A DNA stretch of 64,000 nucleotides from Prado023 sp963747335 (GTDB taxonomy: Bacteria; Actinomycetota; Actinomycetes; S36-B12; CAIYMF01): NCBI GenBank assembly GCA_963747335.1, contig CAVVEV010000012.1, positions 624,707 through 688,706 of the forward strand, read 5' to 3'. Positions within the stretch are counted from its first letter, which is position 1; each line of letters starts with the position of its first letter. The translations under genes were made by a program, and so were the position numbers. The notes beneath the pieces were generated by a model. That model was not told where the DNA came from. It made no database searches and saw only the letters and a list, made by a program, of their open reading frames with translations. This document shows, piece by piece, positions 43,984-52,712 of this stretch.

Positions 43984-45477
43984 TCAATCGGTCGGCTGCT
44001 GCGGGATGTGGATCTCGCGCTTGAGGATCTTGCCGGTGGCCGTCAGGGGGAGGTCGGTGGTCACCCAGACGATCCGGGGGTACTTGTAGGCCGCCACCCG
44101 CTCCTTGACGAACTCGCGCAGCTCGTCCCCCGTGACGCTCTGGCCGGGCTTGAGGGTCACGGCCGCCGCGATCTCCTCGCCGAGCTCGCGGTGCGGGACG
44201 CCCACGACGGCAGCGGTGGCCACGGCGGGGTGCTCGTAGAGCACCTCCTCGATCTCGCGCGGATACACGTTGTAGCCACCGCGGATGATCATGTCCTTGG
44301 CCCGGTCGACGATGAAGTAGTAGCCATCGGCATCGCGCTTGGCCAGGTCGCCGGTGCGGAACCAGCCGTCGTTCATGACCTCCGCGGTCGCCTCGGGCTT
44401 GCCCAGGTAGCCCTTCATGACGTTGTGACCCTTGATCGCGATCTCGCCGATCTCGCCCTCGGGGGTGTCGTTCCAGTCGGCGTCGATGAGGCGCATCTGG
44501 ACACCCGCGACCGGCTGGCCGATCGAGCCGGGCTTGCGCTCGCGGTCGGCGTGGTTGAACGAGGCGACCGGGCTGGTCTCGGACAGGCCGTACCCCTCGA
44601 GGATGATCGCGTCGAACGCGGCCTCGAAGCCGTGCAGGACCTCGACGGGCAGGGATGCCCCGCCCGAGGCGCACACGCGCAGCGCGGACAGGTCGTAGTC
44701 GGCCTTGCCCGGGTGCTGGAGCAGCGCCACGTACATCGTGGGCACGGCGAGCAGGATCGTGACCTTGTCGCGCTGGAGGACCTCCAGGGCCTTGGTCGGC
44801 TCGAACCGGGGGATCAGGGTCAGGTTCGCCCCGACCGACAGGGCCGCGTTCATCCCCACCGTCTGGCCGAAGGAGTGGAACAGCGGCAGGCCGCCGAAGA
44901 CGACGTCGTCGGGGCCGATGTCCACGAGGCCGACGGAGATCTCGGCGTTGCGTGCCATGTTGGTGTGCGTCAGCTCGGCGCCCTTGGGAGTTCCCGTGGT
45001 GCCCGAGGTGTAGAGCACGACCGCGGTGTCCTGGTCATCACGCTCGACCATGGCGACCGGCTCGTGGGCCATGACCTGGCCGAGGAAATCGGCGGGCACG
45101 ACGCTGATGAATGTGGTGCCTGCTTCGTCAGCGCCCTTGCCCGCCTCCTCGGCGACGCCGTCCCAGGCGAACAGGGCGCGGGCCTCGGAGTCGGACAGCA
45201 CGAAAGCGACCTCGCGGGACTTGTAGAGCGGGTTCATCGGGACCACGACCCCGCCGGCCCAGAGGATGCCGTAGTACACGATCGGCATGTGGGGGATGTT
45301 GGGCATCGAGACCGCGACCCTGTCACCGGGCTGGACGCCGAGGTCCTGGAGCCAGCCAGCGACCCGGGCCGCGGCCTGGGCGAGCATGCCGTAGCCGACG
45401 ACGGTCTCGTCGAAGGTGATGGCGGGGGCGGCAGGGTTGGCCTGAGCGGAGCGCGCGAGGTTGCTGGCCAGGTTCAT
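43984..45477 (-). CDS. Long-chain fatty-acid-CoA ligase
   Basis: ANL-superfamily enzyme activating fatty acids via acyl-AMP. 497 residues from ATG 45477. Motifs are VVLYTSGTTGTPKGAELTH near 155 (P-loop), EGYGLSETSPV near 290, NDGWFRTGDLAKRD near 370, VDRAKDMIIRGGYNVYPREIE near 390 (hinge) and TATGKILKREI at the end with the catalytic Lys. A TACAGT hexamer about 64 nt upstream (45541-45546, minus) and a GGAAGGA ribosome-binding site suggest a short leader. Function could extend to aromatic or other carboxylic acids. Confidence 0.92.
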   Translation of the reverse strand: MNLASNLARSAQANPAAPAITFDETVVGYGMLAQAAARVAGWLQDLGVQPGDRVAVSMPNIPHMPIVYYGILWAGGVVVPMNPLYKSREVAFVLSDSEARALFAWDGVAEEAGKGADEAGTTFISVVPADFLGQVMAHEPVAMVERDDQDTAVVLYTSGTTGTPKGAELTHTNMARNAEISVGLVDIGPDDVVFGGLPLFHSFGQTVGMNAALSVGANLTLIPRFEPTKALEVLQRDKVTILLAVPTMYVALLQHPGKADYDLSALRVCASGGASLPVEVLHGFEAAFDAIILEGYGLSETSPVASFNHADRERKPGSIGQPVAGVQMRLIDADWNDTPEGEIGEIAIKGHNVMKGYLGKPEATAEVMNDGWFRTGDLAKRDADGYYFIVDRAKDMIIRGGYNVYPREIEEVLYEHPAVATAAVVGVPHRELGEEIAAAVTLKPGQSVTGDELREFVKERVAAYKYPRIVWVTTDLPLTATGKILKREIHIPQQPTD

Positions 45478-45604
45478 GGGCGTCCTTCCCGGTGGGGGTC
45501 GCTGACGCGCCTCGTGGCGGGTGCGGCGGAGGGGTCCTTCACTGTAGGGCGCTGAGTGGGTCGGTCTCGCGCTGGGGTGGCGTGGGTCACAGCGGGGCCG
45601 GGCG

Positions 45605-45680
45605 GGGTGGTGGGCCGGGGCGGGTCCGTGGGCCGGGCGTGTCCGTGGGGCGGAGCGTGTCGGTGGGCCGGGCGTTGCGT
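45605..45680. repeat. G-rich 18-19 bp repeats upstream of the acyl-CoA ligase
   Basis: Three to four near-copies of GTCCGTGGGCCGGGCGT in a 293-bp gap (45478-45770) between two minus-strand genes. The plus strand is very G-rich. No gene was recognised in this gap. Confidence 0.6.
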
Positions 45681-45770
45681 CCGGATGGGTCTGGGCAGGG
45701 CATGGGCCCACCCTGGCGGCGGCCGGGCCGGTAGGCGGCGGCCCGCCAGGTGTCCAGCGAAGCTCGACGT

Positions 45771-46757
45771 TCAGGCCTGCAGCGCCTGGATCCCGGCCTC
45801 GAGCTCGTCGGCAAGTGACGCCCCGAAGGTGCTGGTCACATGCTCCGCGTCGCGGAAGGTGATCAGCCCGTCGATGACGCTGAGGCACTCAGCGCGGTCG
45901 CCACAGACCTCGCGGCGCAGGTCGATCACTGGGGTCCCGGTCGCCCCCGCGGCGGCCCGCTGTGCCGCGTCGTCGGGTTCGGTCCCCTGGAGCCGGTAGC
46001 CGCAGGCCTCCGGGCCGTCGGCCTCGATGCAGTCCGGGATGTCGAATCCGGGCACCTGGGTGTCGCGGATGAGGAGGGTGCGCGCCCCCATGTCGGCGAA
46101 CCGGCGCAGGTCGTCGTCCAAGGCCTGGCCGAGGCGGGCGGCTGACTCGGCGGCGCTGAGGGGTTCGCCATCGCTGCCGGCGATCCGGTAATGGTCGGAC
46201 CTCGCTGCCACCAGCACGAGCATCGGCTCCTGGGTCGAGACCAGGTCCATCGCGTGGGCGTGCCACGCTGCGCACTGCGGGTACTCGTCGCGGAGGTCGG
46301 CCGTGAGCACGTGCGCCCCACCGGGAGGGCAGTCCGCCTTCGTCACCGGGAGCAGCCGCCAGTTGTGCCGCCCGGCCACCTCGACCGCGGCGCTGAACCA
46401 CTGGGCGGCGTGCGTGTCGCCGTAGAGGACGACGGTGTCCCCGTCGAAGAACCCGTACGAGCAGTCCTCGGGGTCCGGGGCCGAGGTCTGGGCATGGCGA
46501 GCGAAGCAGCCGCTCTCGAGGAGCTCGCTGGTGTCGGCGCGGGCCTGCGCCGGCGTCATCGTGAGCCGCATCGGCCTCGTGCTGGCCGACGGGGACCCCG
46601 TGGGGGCGGAGCCCGGGGTGGTCGAAGGGCTGGACGAGGCGGCCGGATCCGAGCTGCGGCCGGAGCACGCGCCGGTCAGCGTGAGGATCGCAACCACGGC
46701 GATGGGGACGACCAGCGGCGCAGGGCGTCGGCTGCCCACGGTTCCACGGTGGGTCAC
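45771..46757 (-). CDS. Lipoprotein with SGNH-type acyl-esterase/transferase domain
   Basis: 328 residues from GTG 46757 (GGGAGGT upstream). A lipobox (LTLTGACSG, near 30) and Ser/Pro-rich linker place it outside the cell, anchored by lipid. The domain resembles the SGNH part found at the C-terminus of acyltransferase-3 proteins: VVLYGDTHAAQWF near 110 replaces the usual GDSH with GDTH, and FRDAEHVTSTFG near 305 provides the Asp-x-x-His pair. The serine-to-threonine change at the nucleophile position is unusual. It may de-O-acetylate or acylate surface glycans. Confidence 0.78.
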   Translation of the reverse strand: MTHRGTVGSRRPAPLVVPIAVVAILTLTGACSGRSSDPAASSSPSTTPGSAPTGSPSASTRPMRLTMTPAQARADTSELLESGCFARHAQTSAPDPEDCSYGFFDGDTVVLYGDTHAAQWFSAAVEVAGRHNWRLLPVTKADCPPGGAHVLTADLRDEYPQCAAWHAHAMDLVSTQEPMLVLVAARSDHYRIAGSDGEPLSAAESAARLGQALDDDLRRFADMGARTLLIRDTQVPGFDIPDCIEADGPEACGYRLQGTEPDDAAQRAAAGATGTPVIDLRREVCGDRAECLSVIDGLITFRDAEHVTSTFGASLADELEAGIQALQA

Positions 46758-46936
46758 GGCCGAACACCTCCCCCCTCGCACGGAGAGCGCACGAGCCAGG
46801 CTCCCTTCAGGATGCCCGTTCCGGATGGGCCGGGGCAAGGCGGATCGGGTGAATGAGGGACCCCTCTAGGCGACGCCAGCCGTGCGGGCCCGGGGGAAGC
46901 GCCTCGCCCCCGGGTTGTGGCGGCCACACGGGTGGG

Positions 46937-46942
46937 CATACT
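46937..46942 (+). promoter_or_regulatory. -10 hexamer, probably leaderless
   Basis: CATACT, 7 nt before ATG 46950 of the methyltransferase gene. Confidence 0.4.
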
Positions 46943-46949
46943 GGCGAGC

Positions 46950-47588
46950 ATGGCTGCCCACGACCACCCGCTCTTCACGCGCCTCTACGAGGTCATCGCC
47001 GACCTCGGCGAGCACTCGCAGCTCGGTTCGGCCCGCAGTGAGGTGCTGGCGGGGGCGCACGGACGGCTGCTGATCGTCGGGCTGGGCCCGGGCCACGACC
47101 TCGACCACCTGCCCCACGCCGTCACGTCGGTCGTGGCCGTCGAGCCGAGCGACTCGATGCGGGCAGCGTCCCTGCCTCGGGTGGAGGCCGCCCGGGCGCG
47201 GGGGCTGGAGGTCGAGCTCATCGACGCGGTCGGGGAGGCGCTGCCGCTTCCGGACGACTCGGTCGACTGCGTGCTGTTCGCCTACGTGCTGTGCTCGGTG
47301 GACTCAGTGGAGGAGGTGTTGGCCGAGGCCCGGCGCGTGCTGCACCCGGACGGGTCGGTGTGCGTGCTGGAGCACGTGCGCGCGGACTCGGGGACGTGGA
47401 CCGAGCGCCTGCAGCGCGTGGTGTCGATCGGCGGGATGTGGCCGCGGCTGGCCGGTGGGTGCCGGTGCACGCAGGACACACGCGCCGCCCTGGCCGAGGC
47501 GGGCTTCCACGTTGAGGACCTGACCGAAAGGACGCTCGTCAGTGTTCCTGTGGTCAACTGGACGTTGATGGGCTCGAGCCGGCCGTAG
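46950..47588 (+). CDS. Class I SAM-dependent methyltransferase
   Basis: 212 residues. The SAM-binding core shows LLIVGLGPGHDLDHLP near 43 (motif I), VVAVEPSDSMRAA near 65, EALPLPDDSVDCVLFAYVLCSV near 98 and EARRVLHPDGSVCVLEHVRA near 130, as in the UbiE/COQ5 and phospholipid methyltransferase group. The C-terminus (WTLMGSSRP) matches methyltransferase-like (METTL7) proteins that act on lipophilic or thiol substrates. The substrate here is unknown. Confidence 0.88.
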   Translation: MAAHDHPLFTRLYEVIADLGEHSQLGSARSEVLAGAHGRLLIVGLGPGHDLDHLPHAVTSVVAVEPSDSMRAASLPRVEAARARGLEVELIDAVGEALPLPDDSVDCVLFAYVLCSVDSVEEVLAEARRVLHPDGSVCVLEHVRADSGTWTERLQRVVSIGGMWPRLAGGCRCTQDTRAALAEAGFHVEDLTERTLVSVPVVNWTLMGSSRP

Positions 47589-47741
47589 GGGGATCCCCGG
47601 ACACCTCATAGCGCGGGCCCCCGGCCACGACCTGCCTCGACCCCACCCGCGACGACCAACCCCTGGGCCGACCACCCGGACCACCCAAAGGCAGCCCCCA
47701 CAACGCGGCGGACGCCAGAAGAACACCCCACCGGCATGAAC

Positions 47742-47780
47742 GAAGTCCCGGGACATCTGTTAACGATGTCCCGGGACTTC
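47742..47780. terminator. Bidirectional hairpin between methyltransferase and tRNA-Thr
   Basis: GAAGTCCCGGGACAT (47742-47756) and its exact complement (47766-47780), 9-nt loop. It ends 5 bp after the tRNA CCA end on the minus strand, so it probably terminates the tRNA and perhaps the methyltransferase message. Confidence 0.75.
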
Positions 47781-47784
47781 ACGA

Positions 47785-47859
47785 TGGAGCCGCCTCGGGG
47801 ATTTGAACCCCGGACCTGCTCATTACGAGTGAGCTGCTCTACCCCTGAGCTAAGGCGGC
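47785..47859 (-). tRNA. tRNA-Thr (anticodon CGT)
   Basis: Minus-strand cloverleaf of 72 nt plus an encoded CCA (47785-47787). Acceptor GCCGCCT pairs with AGGCGGC; the D-arm is GCTC/GAGC; the anticodon arm GCTCA-CTCGTAA-TGAGC gives anticodon CGT (reads ACG); the T-arm CCGGG-TTCAAAT-CCCCG is normal. A hairpin terminator follows. Confidence 0.95.
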
Positions 47860-47980
47860 GTGCCAGCCGTGGGCGATCGGCTTGCCGGACCCGGACGGAC
47901 GGCCCAATGGTACAGAGGCACGCGGCCGCACCCCAAATGCCGAAGAGTACGAGGTTGACCCGACCTGGCGACGACCTCGG

Positions 47981-47986
47981 TACCCT
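47981..47986 (+). promoter_or_regulatory. -10 hexamer of the polysaccharide locus
   Basis: TACCCT, 6 nt before a GTG at 47993 that opens a nine-codon leader; TTGACC at 47955-47960 is a possible -35 with a long 20-nt spacer. Confidence 0.4.
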
Positions 47987-47992
47987 GACCCG

Positions 47993-48019
47993 GTGGACGG
48001 AATCCGGAGTCACCTGTGA
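47993..48019 (+). CDS. Possible leaderless leader peptide (8 residues)
   Basis: GTG 47993 encodes VDGIRSHL and ends at TGA 48017-48019, which overlaps the GTG start of the RgpF-like gene (GTGA). The gap to the TACCCT hexamer is 6 nt, as in other leaderless genes here. It may couple translation of the downstream gene, or merely mark an indel near its start. Confidence 0.3.
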   Translation: MDGIRSHL

Positions 48020-49167
48020 CCGATGTGACACCCACGTCTGAGGAGGACCCCCTGGTCGCAGCACTCCGCGAGGAGAACGAACGGCTCAGGGCGCAGAACC
48101 GGCTGCTCATCGATCAGATGGCGGCGAGCCGGGCGGCGCAGGACGACCTGGCCAAGCACTTGCGGGTGACCGCGCCCTTACGTCGGGTGCAGGAATCGTT
48201 GCGCCACCGAGCTGGGGGCCGGCGACGCGGCGCAGCCGGCGACACGCGGTTCGCCCCACCGGAATCGGTTCCTCCACGGCCCCCGTCGGCACTGCTCATC
48301 ACCGACGACCAGGCCTCCCGCCACCCCCTCCTGTCCCGGACCCGCGACTGGCTCGCCAGCGGCTCGCTGCTGCCCGAGTCAGATGTCCGCCCACTCCGTA
48401 CCGGGTGCGCCGGACGCGTTCTGGTCGTCGCCCACGTCTTCTACCCCGAGCTCTGGGTGCCACTCGCCGAACGGATCGCCCGCATCCCTGAGCCAGTGGA
48501 TCTGGTCGTCACACTGGTCGAAGAGCGCTCCGAAGCCCTCGCAGATTCGATCGTGGCGCAGTTCCCCAACGTACGGTTCGAGGTCGTGCCCAATCGCGGT
48601 CGGGATATGTGGCCGTTCGTCCGGATCCTGGAGCTCGGGCTCGTCGGCGACTACGACGCCGTGCTCAAGCTGCACACCAAAGCCAGCGTGCACCGGATCG
48701 ACGGGGCCGTCTGGCGCGATCGACTGCTGGACTCCCTGTGTCCCTCACCGGAGGGGATCGAGCTGATCCTGGAGCTGTTTCGCCGCGACCCGGATGTCGG
48801 CATGGTGGCACCCGCAGGGGCGGTGCTCGGTCGGGAGTTCTGGGGGTCGAATGGGCCGATGGTGGACGCGTTGGCCGCACGGACGGGGATCGGCGTCGAC
48901 CCCGAGCGGGTCTGGTTCCCGGGGGGGTCGATGTTCTGGAGCCGACCCCAGCCCCTGAACCGGCTTCGCGACACGCGGCTCACAATCGAGGACTTCGAGC
49001 ACGAGGCGGTGTCGATCGATGGGACGACGGCTCACGCCCTGGAGCGGTTCGTGGGAGCGCTGGTCGCCGACGCCAGGATGTCCGTCATCGGGGCGGACGA
49101 GGTGGCCGGTAGGTTGGCCGCGGCACGCGCCCGTAATGGCTCAGGAGGCAACGCAGATGCAGGTTGA
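48016..49167 (+). CDS. Rhamnan synthesis F (RgpF)-like protein
   Basis: 383 residues. A coiled N-terminus (LREENERLRAQNRLL) precedes an RgpF/DUF616-type domain: RVLVVAHVFYPELWVPLAERI near 138, FEVVPNRGRDMWPFV near 194, DAVLKLHTKASVHR near 215 and PGGSMFWSRPQ near 300. In streptococci RgpF takes part in rhamnose-glucose polymer assembly; here the adjacent dTDP-rhamnose genes fit a role in building a rhamnose-containing glycan. It overlaps rfbC by 11 bp and opens the surface-polysaccharide locus. Confidence 0.85.
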   Translation: MTDVTPTSEEDPLVAALREENERLRAQNRLLIDQMAASRAAQDDLAKHLRVTAPLRRVQESLRHRAGGRRRGAAGDTRFAPPESVPPRPPSALLITDDQASRHPLLSRTRDWLASGSLLPESDVRPLRTGCAGRVLVVAHVFYPELWVPLAERIARIPEPVDLVVTLVEERSEALADSIVAQFPNVRFEVVPNRGRDMWPFVRILELGLVGDYDAVLKLHTKASVHRIDGAVWRDRLLDSLCPSPEGIELILELFRRDPDVGMVAPAGAVLGREFWGSNGPMVDALAARTGIGVDPERVWFPGGSMFWSRPQPLNRLRDTRLTIEDFEHEAVSIDGTTAHALERFVGALVADARMSVIGADEVAGRLAAARARNGSGGNADAG

Positions 49168-49764
49168 ACCGATGTCGATCGAGGGTGCATGGGTCTTCAC
49201 CCCGAGGATCCACGGTGACGAGCGCGGGGCCTTCCTGGAGTGGTTCAAGGACCCTCTGTTCACCGAAGCCGTCGGGCATCGCCTCGATCTTGCTCAGGCC
49301 AACGCCTCGATCTCGGCCAAGGGCGTGCTGCGCGGGATCCATTTCGCCGACGTGCCGCCCGGGCAGGCCAAGTACGTGACCTGCGTGAAGGGCTCGGTGC
49401 TCGACGTCATCGTCGACATCCGGGTGGGGTCCCCGACGTTCGGGCAGTGGACGTCCGTGCTCCTTGACGACCGGGATCGCCGGGCCGTGTACCTGTCCGA
49501 GGGACTGGGGCACGGGTTCTGCTCGCTGGAGGACGGCTCGACGGTGGTCTACCTGTGCAGCGAGGGGTACAACCCGACCGGCGAGCACGAGGTACACCCC
49601 TTGGACCCGGCGATCGGGATCGACTGGCCACTGGACGGCATCGAGCCGGAGCTGTCAGCCAAGGACGCCGCTGCACCCACGCTGGCGGAGGCCGCGGCGG
49701 CGGGGCTCCTGCCGTCCTACGAGGCGTGCTGCGTGGTCCACAACGCGGCGGCCGGTCGGGCTGA
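49157..49764 (+). CDS. rfbC: dTDP-4-dehydrorhamnose 3,5-epimerase (3' end uncertain)
   Basis: Third step of dTDP-L-rhamnose synthesis. ATG 49157 follows CAGGAGG (49142-49148). The cupin shows TPRIHGDERGAFLEW near 15, ANASISAKGVLRGIHF near 47 (catalytic His), YVTCVKGSVLDVIVDIR near 74, YLSEGLGHGFCSLED near 113 and VYLCSEGYNP near 132. After LPSYEACC the frame runs on into the next gene without a stop. An indel near 49,740 would end it at TGA 49762-49764, giving a normal length of about 200 residues. Confidence 0.88.
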
Positions 49765-49828
49765 TCGTCACCGCCGAGTCCACGAGCGCTCAACCGCCTC
49801 CCTCGCTCGGAAGGCTAGCTCTTGCCCC

Positions 49829-50735
49829 GTGCGACGGGACTTGCGACTCAAGTTGAAGAGCCTCCTCCAACCGGGGATCGACACGATGGGCTACACGGCA
49901 GCCTCATACGTCGAACTCAAGTCACAGGCGAATGACCTAGCCAGCACGCTGATCAGGTTCGACAAGCCACCTACGACTGCTGCGGACGAGCGGCTTCTGG
50001 ACGCGGTGCGCCTTCTGCAGCCGATCGCCGTCGATCACACCCGCCTGACCAGGGTCGGAGGCGAGGGCGACGGGGGCTACGTGATGCTCGCGGGCGCTCC
50101 CAGCTTCAGTGGCGGTCTCCATCGGGGTCGGTCCTGACGTCTCGTGGGATTCGGCGGTCGCTTGCCCAAGGAACCCCGGTGCACATGTTCGACCACACAG
50201 TGCGCCGGCTGCCCGGCGTCGTGCCGGGTGGGACATTCCATCGAATGGGCGTCGGTCCAGTCGACGAGGGCCCGCTCAGGACGCTGTCCTCGATCATGGA
50301 GATCTCTGGGGTGACCCAGGGATTGCCGGCCTATCTGAAGATGGACGTTGAAGGGGCGGAGTGGTCGTCGCTTGGCCGCGTGTCGGCCCGGTCTGCTCGG
50401 CGCGTTCGATCAGATCGTCATGGAACTGCACGACCTGGATCGGCTCCTTGATGTGGACTCGGGGTCCGAGGTCCTCGCCGCACTTCGGTCCGCTCGCGGA
50501 CGAGCATCTGCCGATCCACATCCACGCGAACAACTACGCACGAGTTGTTCGTTTCGGCACCTACTGGTTCCCAAAGGCGGTCGAGGTCTCGTGGGTGCAT
50601 CGGCGCCACCTGACCTCGGCTGAGCCCGCGGACTCGCTGGCCAAGCACCTCGACAGGCCCTGCGACCCGCGGGTGACGGATATCGATCTCTCAGCCATCA
50701 CCCGAATCGCCACACTGCCGGATCCCACGTCCTAG
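49829..50735 (+). CDS. FkbM-type methyltransferase-like protein (several frameshifts)
   Basis: Start GTG 49829. Conserved pieces appear in successive frames: VGGEGDGGYVML, then VSIGVGPDVSWDSAVA, then MHMFDHTV and LPAYLKMDVEGAEWSSLG (acidic SAM-binding segment), then FDQIVMELHDLDRLL, then HLPIHIHANNYARV and FPKAVEVSWVHR, ending at TAG 50735. At least four one-base shifts (near 50,115, 50,170, 50,360, 50,490) are needed. It probably O-methylates a sugar of the polysaccharide. Convergent with rfbD; the two stops overlap. Confidence 0.75.
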
Positions 50736-51602
50736 TCCCTGATCAAGGGCAGCGCCTCGGCTAGGGCCTCGTGCCAGTCACGGATCGGGGTGATGGCGTA
50801 GTTCCGCCCAGCGCTCATGCCCCAGGACGCTGTACGCCGGCCGGGGGGCCGGGCGGGGGAAGGCGTCGGTCGTCGTGGGGTGGACCCGCTGCGGGTCGGC
50901 TCCGATCAGGCGGTAGATCTCGCGGGTGAAGCCGAACCAGGTCGTCTCGCCCGGATGAGGTCCCGTGGTAGATCCCAGCAGGGGCGTCCGCGTCCATCAG
51001 CATCACGATCTGGCGGGCGAGGTCCCGACTCCACGTCGGCTGTCCGCGCTGGTCGTCCACCACCGAGATCTCGGGCTTCGCCGCCTCCAGGGCGAGCATG
51101 GTCTTGACGAAGTTGGCGCCATGGACTCCGTAGAGCCACGCCGTTCGCACGACGAATCCGCGCTCCGGAAGCGCTGCGCGGACGCGACCTCGCCGGCCAG
51201 CTTCGTGCGACCGTAGGCCGAGCGCGGCGCCGGGGGCGCGTCCTCCGCGTACGGAGCACTCGCGTCGCCGGCGAAGACGTAGTCCGTGCTGATGTGCACC
51301 AGACGGATGCCGGGACGATCGCGCGATCGCCGTCGGCCAGGACACGCGGCCCCTCACCGTTGACCAGCAGGGCGACGTCCTCGTGCTCCTCGGCCGCGTC
51401 GACGGCCGTGTAGGCCGCGGCGTTGACCACGACGTCCGGGCGGACCGAGATCGAGGGCCGCCGGCCACCGAAGCCGGCGGACGTGATGTCGATCTCGGGA
51501 AGGTCCATGCCGACGACCTCGTGGCCGTCCTCAGCGATGACCTCCATGAGGTCGTGGCCGAGCATCCCGTTGCGCCCCGACGACGAGCCAGCGCGCGGGC
51601 AC
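50732..51602 (-). CDS. rfbD: dTDP-4-dehydrorhamnose reductase (several frameshifts)
   Basis: Final step of dTDP-rhamnose synthesis. GTG 51602 (VPARWLVVG) follows the rfbB stop by 12 nt. Pieces in changing frames are NGMLGHDLMEV, VVNAAAYTAVDAAEE, HISTDYVFAGDASAPY, SAYGRTKLAGE (YxxxK), FVVRTAWLYGVHG, DQRGQPTWSRDLA, then FGFTREIYRLIGADP and a normal end YAITPIRDWHEALAEAL. Shifts lie near 51,575, 51,310, 51,175, 50,955 and 50,800. All catalytic motifs are present, so the gene is probably intact in the cell. Confidence 0.85.
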
Positions 51603-51614
51603 GGCTGCGTCCGC

Positions 51615-52603
51615 TCACAGGGCGGGCTTCGCTTCCTTCAACGGGCGCCACCAGGCCTCGTTGGCCTTGTACCACTCGACGGTGTCCGCCAGGCCCTGCT
51701 CGAACGGCACCTCTGGGGCGTAGCCGAGCTCGTCGGCGATCTTGGTGATGTCCACCGAGTAGCGCAGGTCGTGGCCCTTGCGGTCCTCGACCCGGCGGAC
51801 CATCTCCCAGCCGACTCCCATCGCGGCGAGCAGCCGCTCGGTGAGCTCGACGTTGGTCAGCTCGGTGCCGCCGCCGATGTTGTACGTCTCGCCCGCTCGG
51901 CCCTTGGCCAGCACGAGGTTGATGCCCGCGACAGTGGTCGTCGACGTGCAGCCAGTCGCGGACGTTGAGTCCCTCGCCGTAGAGCGGCACCTGCAGGCCG
52001 TCCATCAGGTTGGTCACGAACAGCGGGATGACCTTCTCCGGGAACTGGTGGGGCCCGTAGTTGTTCGAGCAGCGGGTGATGCAGACCTCCATGCCGAAGG
52101 TGCGGGCGTACGCACGGGCCAGGAGGTCCGAGCCGGCCTTGGAGGCGCTGTAGGGGGAGTTCGGCTCCAGCGGACGGGTCTCGTCCCACGAGCCCTCCGG
52201 GATCGAGCCGTAGACCTCGTCGGTGCTGACGTGCACGAACCGGCTCGACCCCGGCGTTGAGCGCGGCCTGGAGCAGGGTCTGGGTGCCCAGCACGTTGGT
52301 GACGACGAAGTCCGAGGCGCCGGTGATCGAGCGGTCGACGTGCGACTCGGCGGCGAAGTGCACCACGGCGTCGTGGCCGGGCATGAGGTCGTTGACCAGG
52401 TCGACGTCGCAGATGTCACCCTCGACGAAGCGGTAGCGCGGGGAGTCGGCGACCTCGGCCAGGTTCGTCAGCGTCCCGGCGTACGTGAGCTTGTCCAGGA
52501 CGGTGACCTCGGCGCCGAGCGTCTCCGGGTAGGCGTCGGCGAGCTGGCGACGCACGTAGTTCGAGCCGATGAACCCGGCCGCGCCGGTGACAAGGATCTT
52601 CAC
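51615..52603 (-). CDS. rfbB: dTDP-glucose 4,6-dehydratase (two frameshifts)
   Basis: Second step of dTDP-rhamnose synthesis. GTG 52603 has GGGGAGA upstream and a TAGCAT hexamer at 52659-52664. The SDR fold shows ILVTGAAGFIGSNYV, VVHFAAESHVDRSI near 87, HVSTDEVYGSIPEG, SPYSASKAGSDLL (YxxxK) and RCSNNYGPHQFPEK, then NIGGGTELTN and a normal end. Shifts near 52,250 (one extra base) and in the CCC run 51,924-51,926 account for both breaks. Divergent from rfbA. Confidence 0.9.
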
Positions 52604-52712
52604 GGGTCTCCCCTGTTCTGGCCGCGCAGGTGCAGCGGCGGCCTCGATTGCCCGGCGAATGCTACCGGGACGTTGGACGGTCGCCCCTGCCGGCCCATGG
52701 GAGAATCCGCGC

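Noticed and set aside
49019..50137. A continuous frame joining rfbC to the FkbM-type methyltransferase, as if one fusion protein
   Set aside because: The junction codes for unrelated sequence, the expected rfbC stop appears in another frame at 49,764, and the methyltransferase part is itself frameshifted. A consensus indel is simpler than a fusion.
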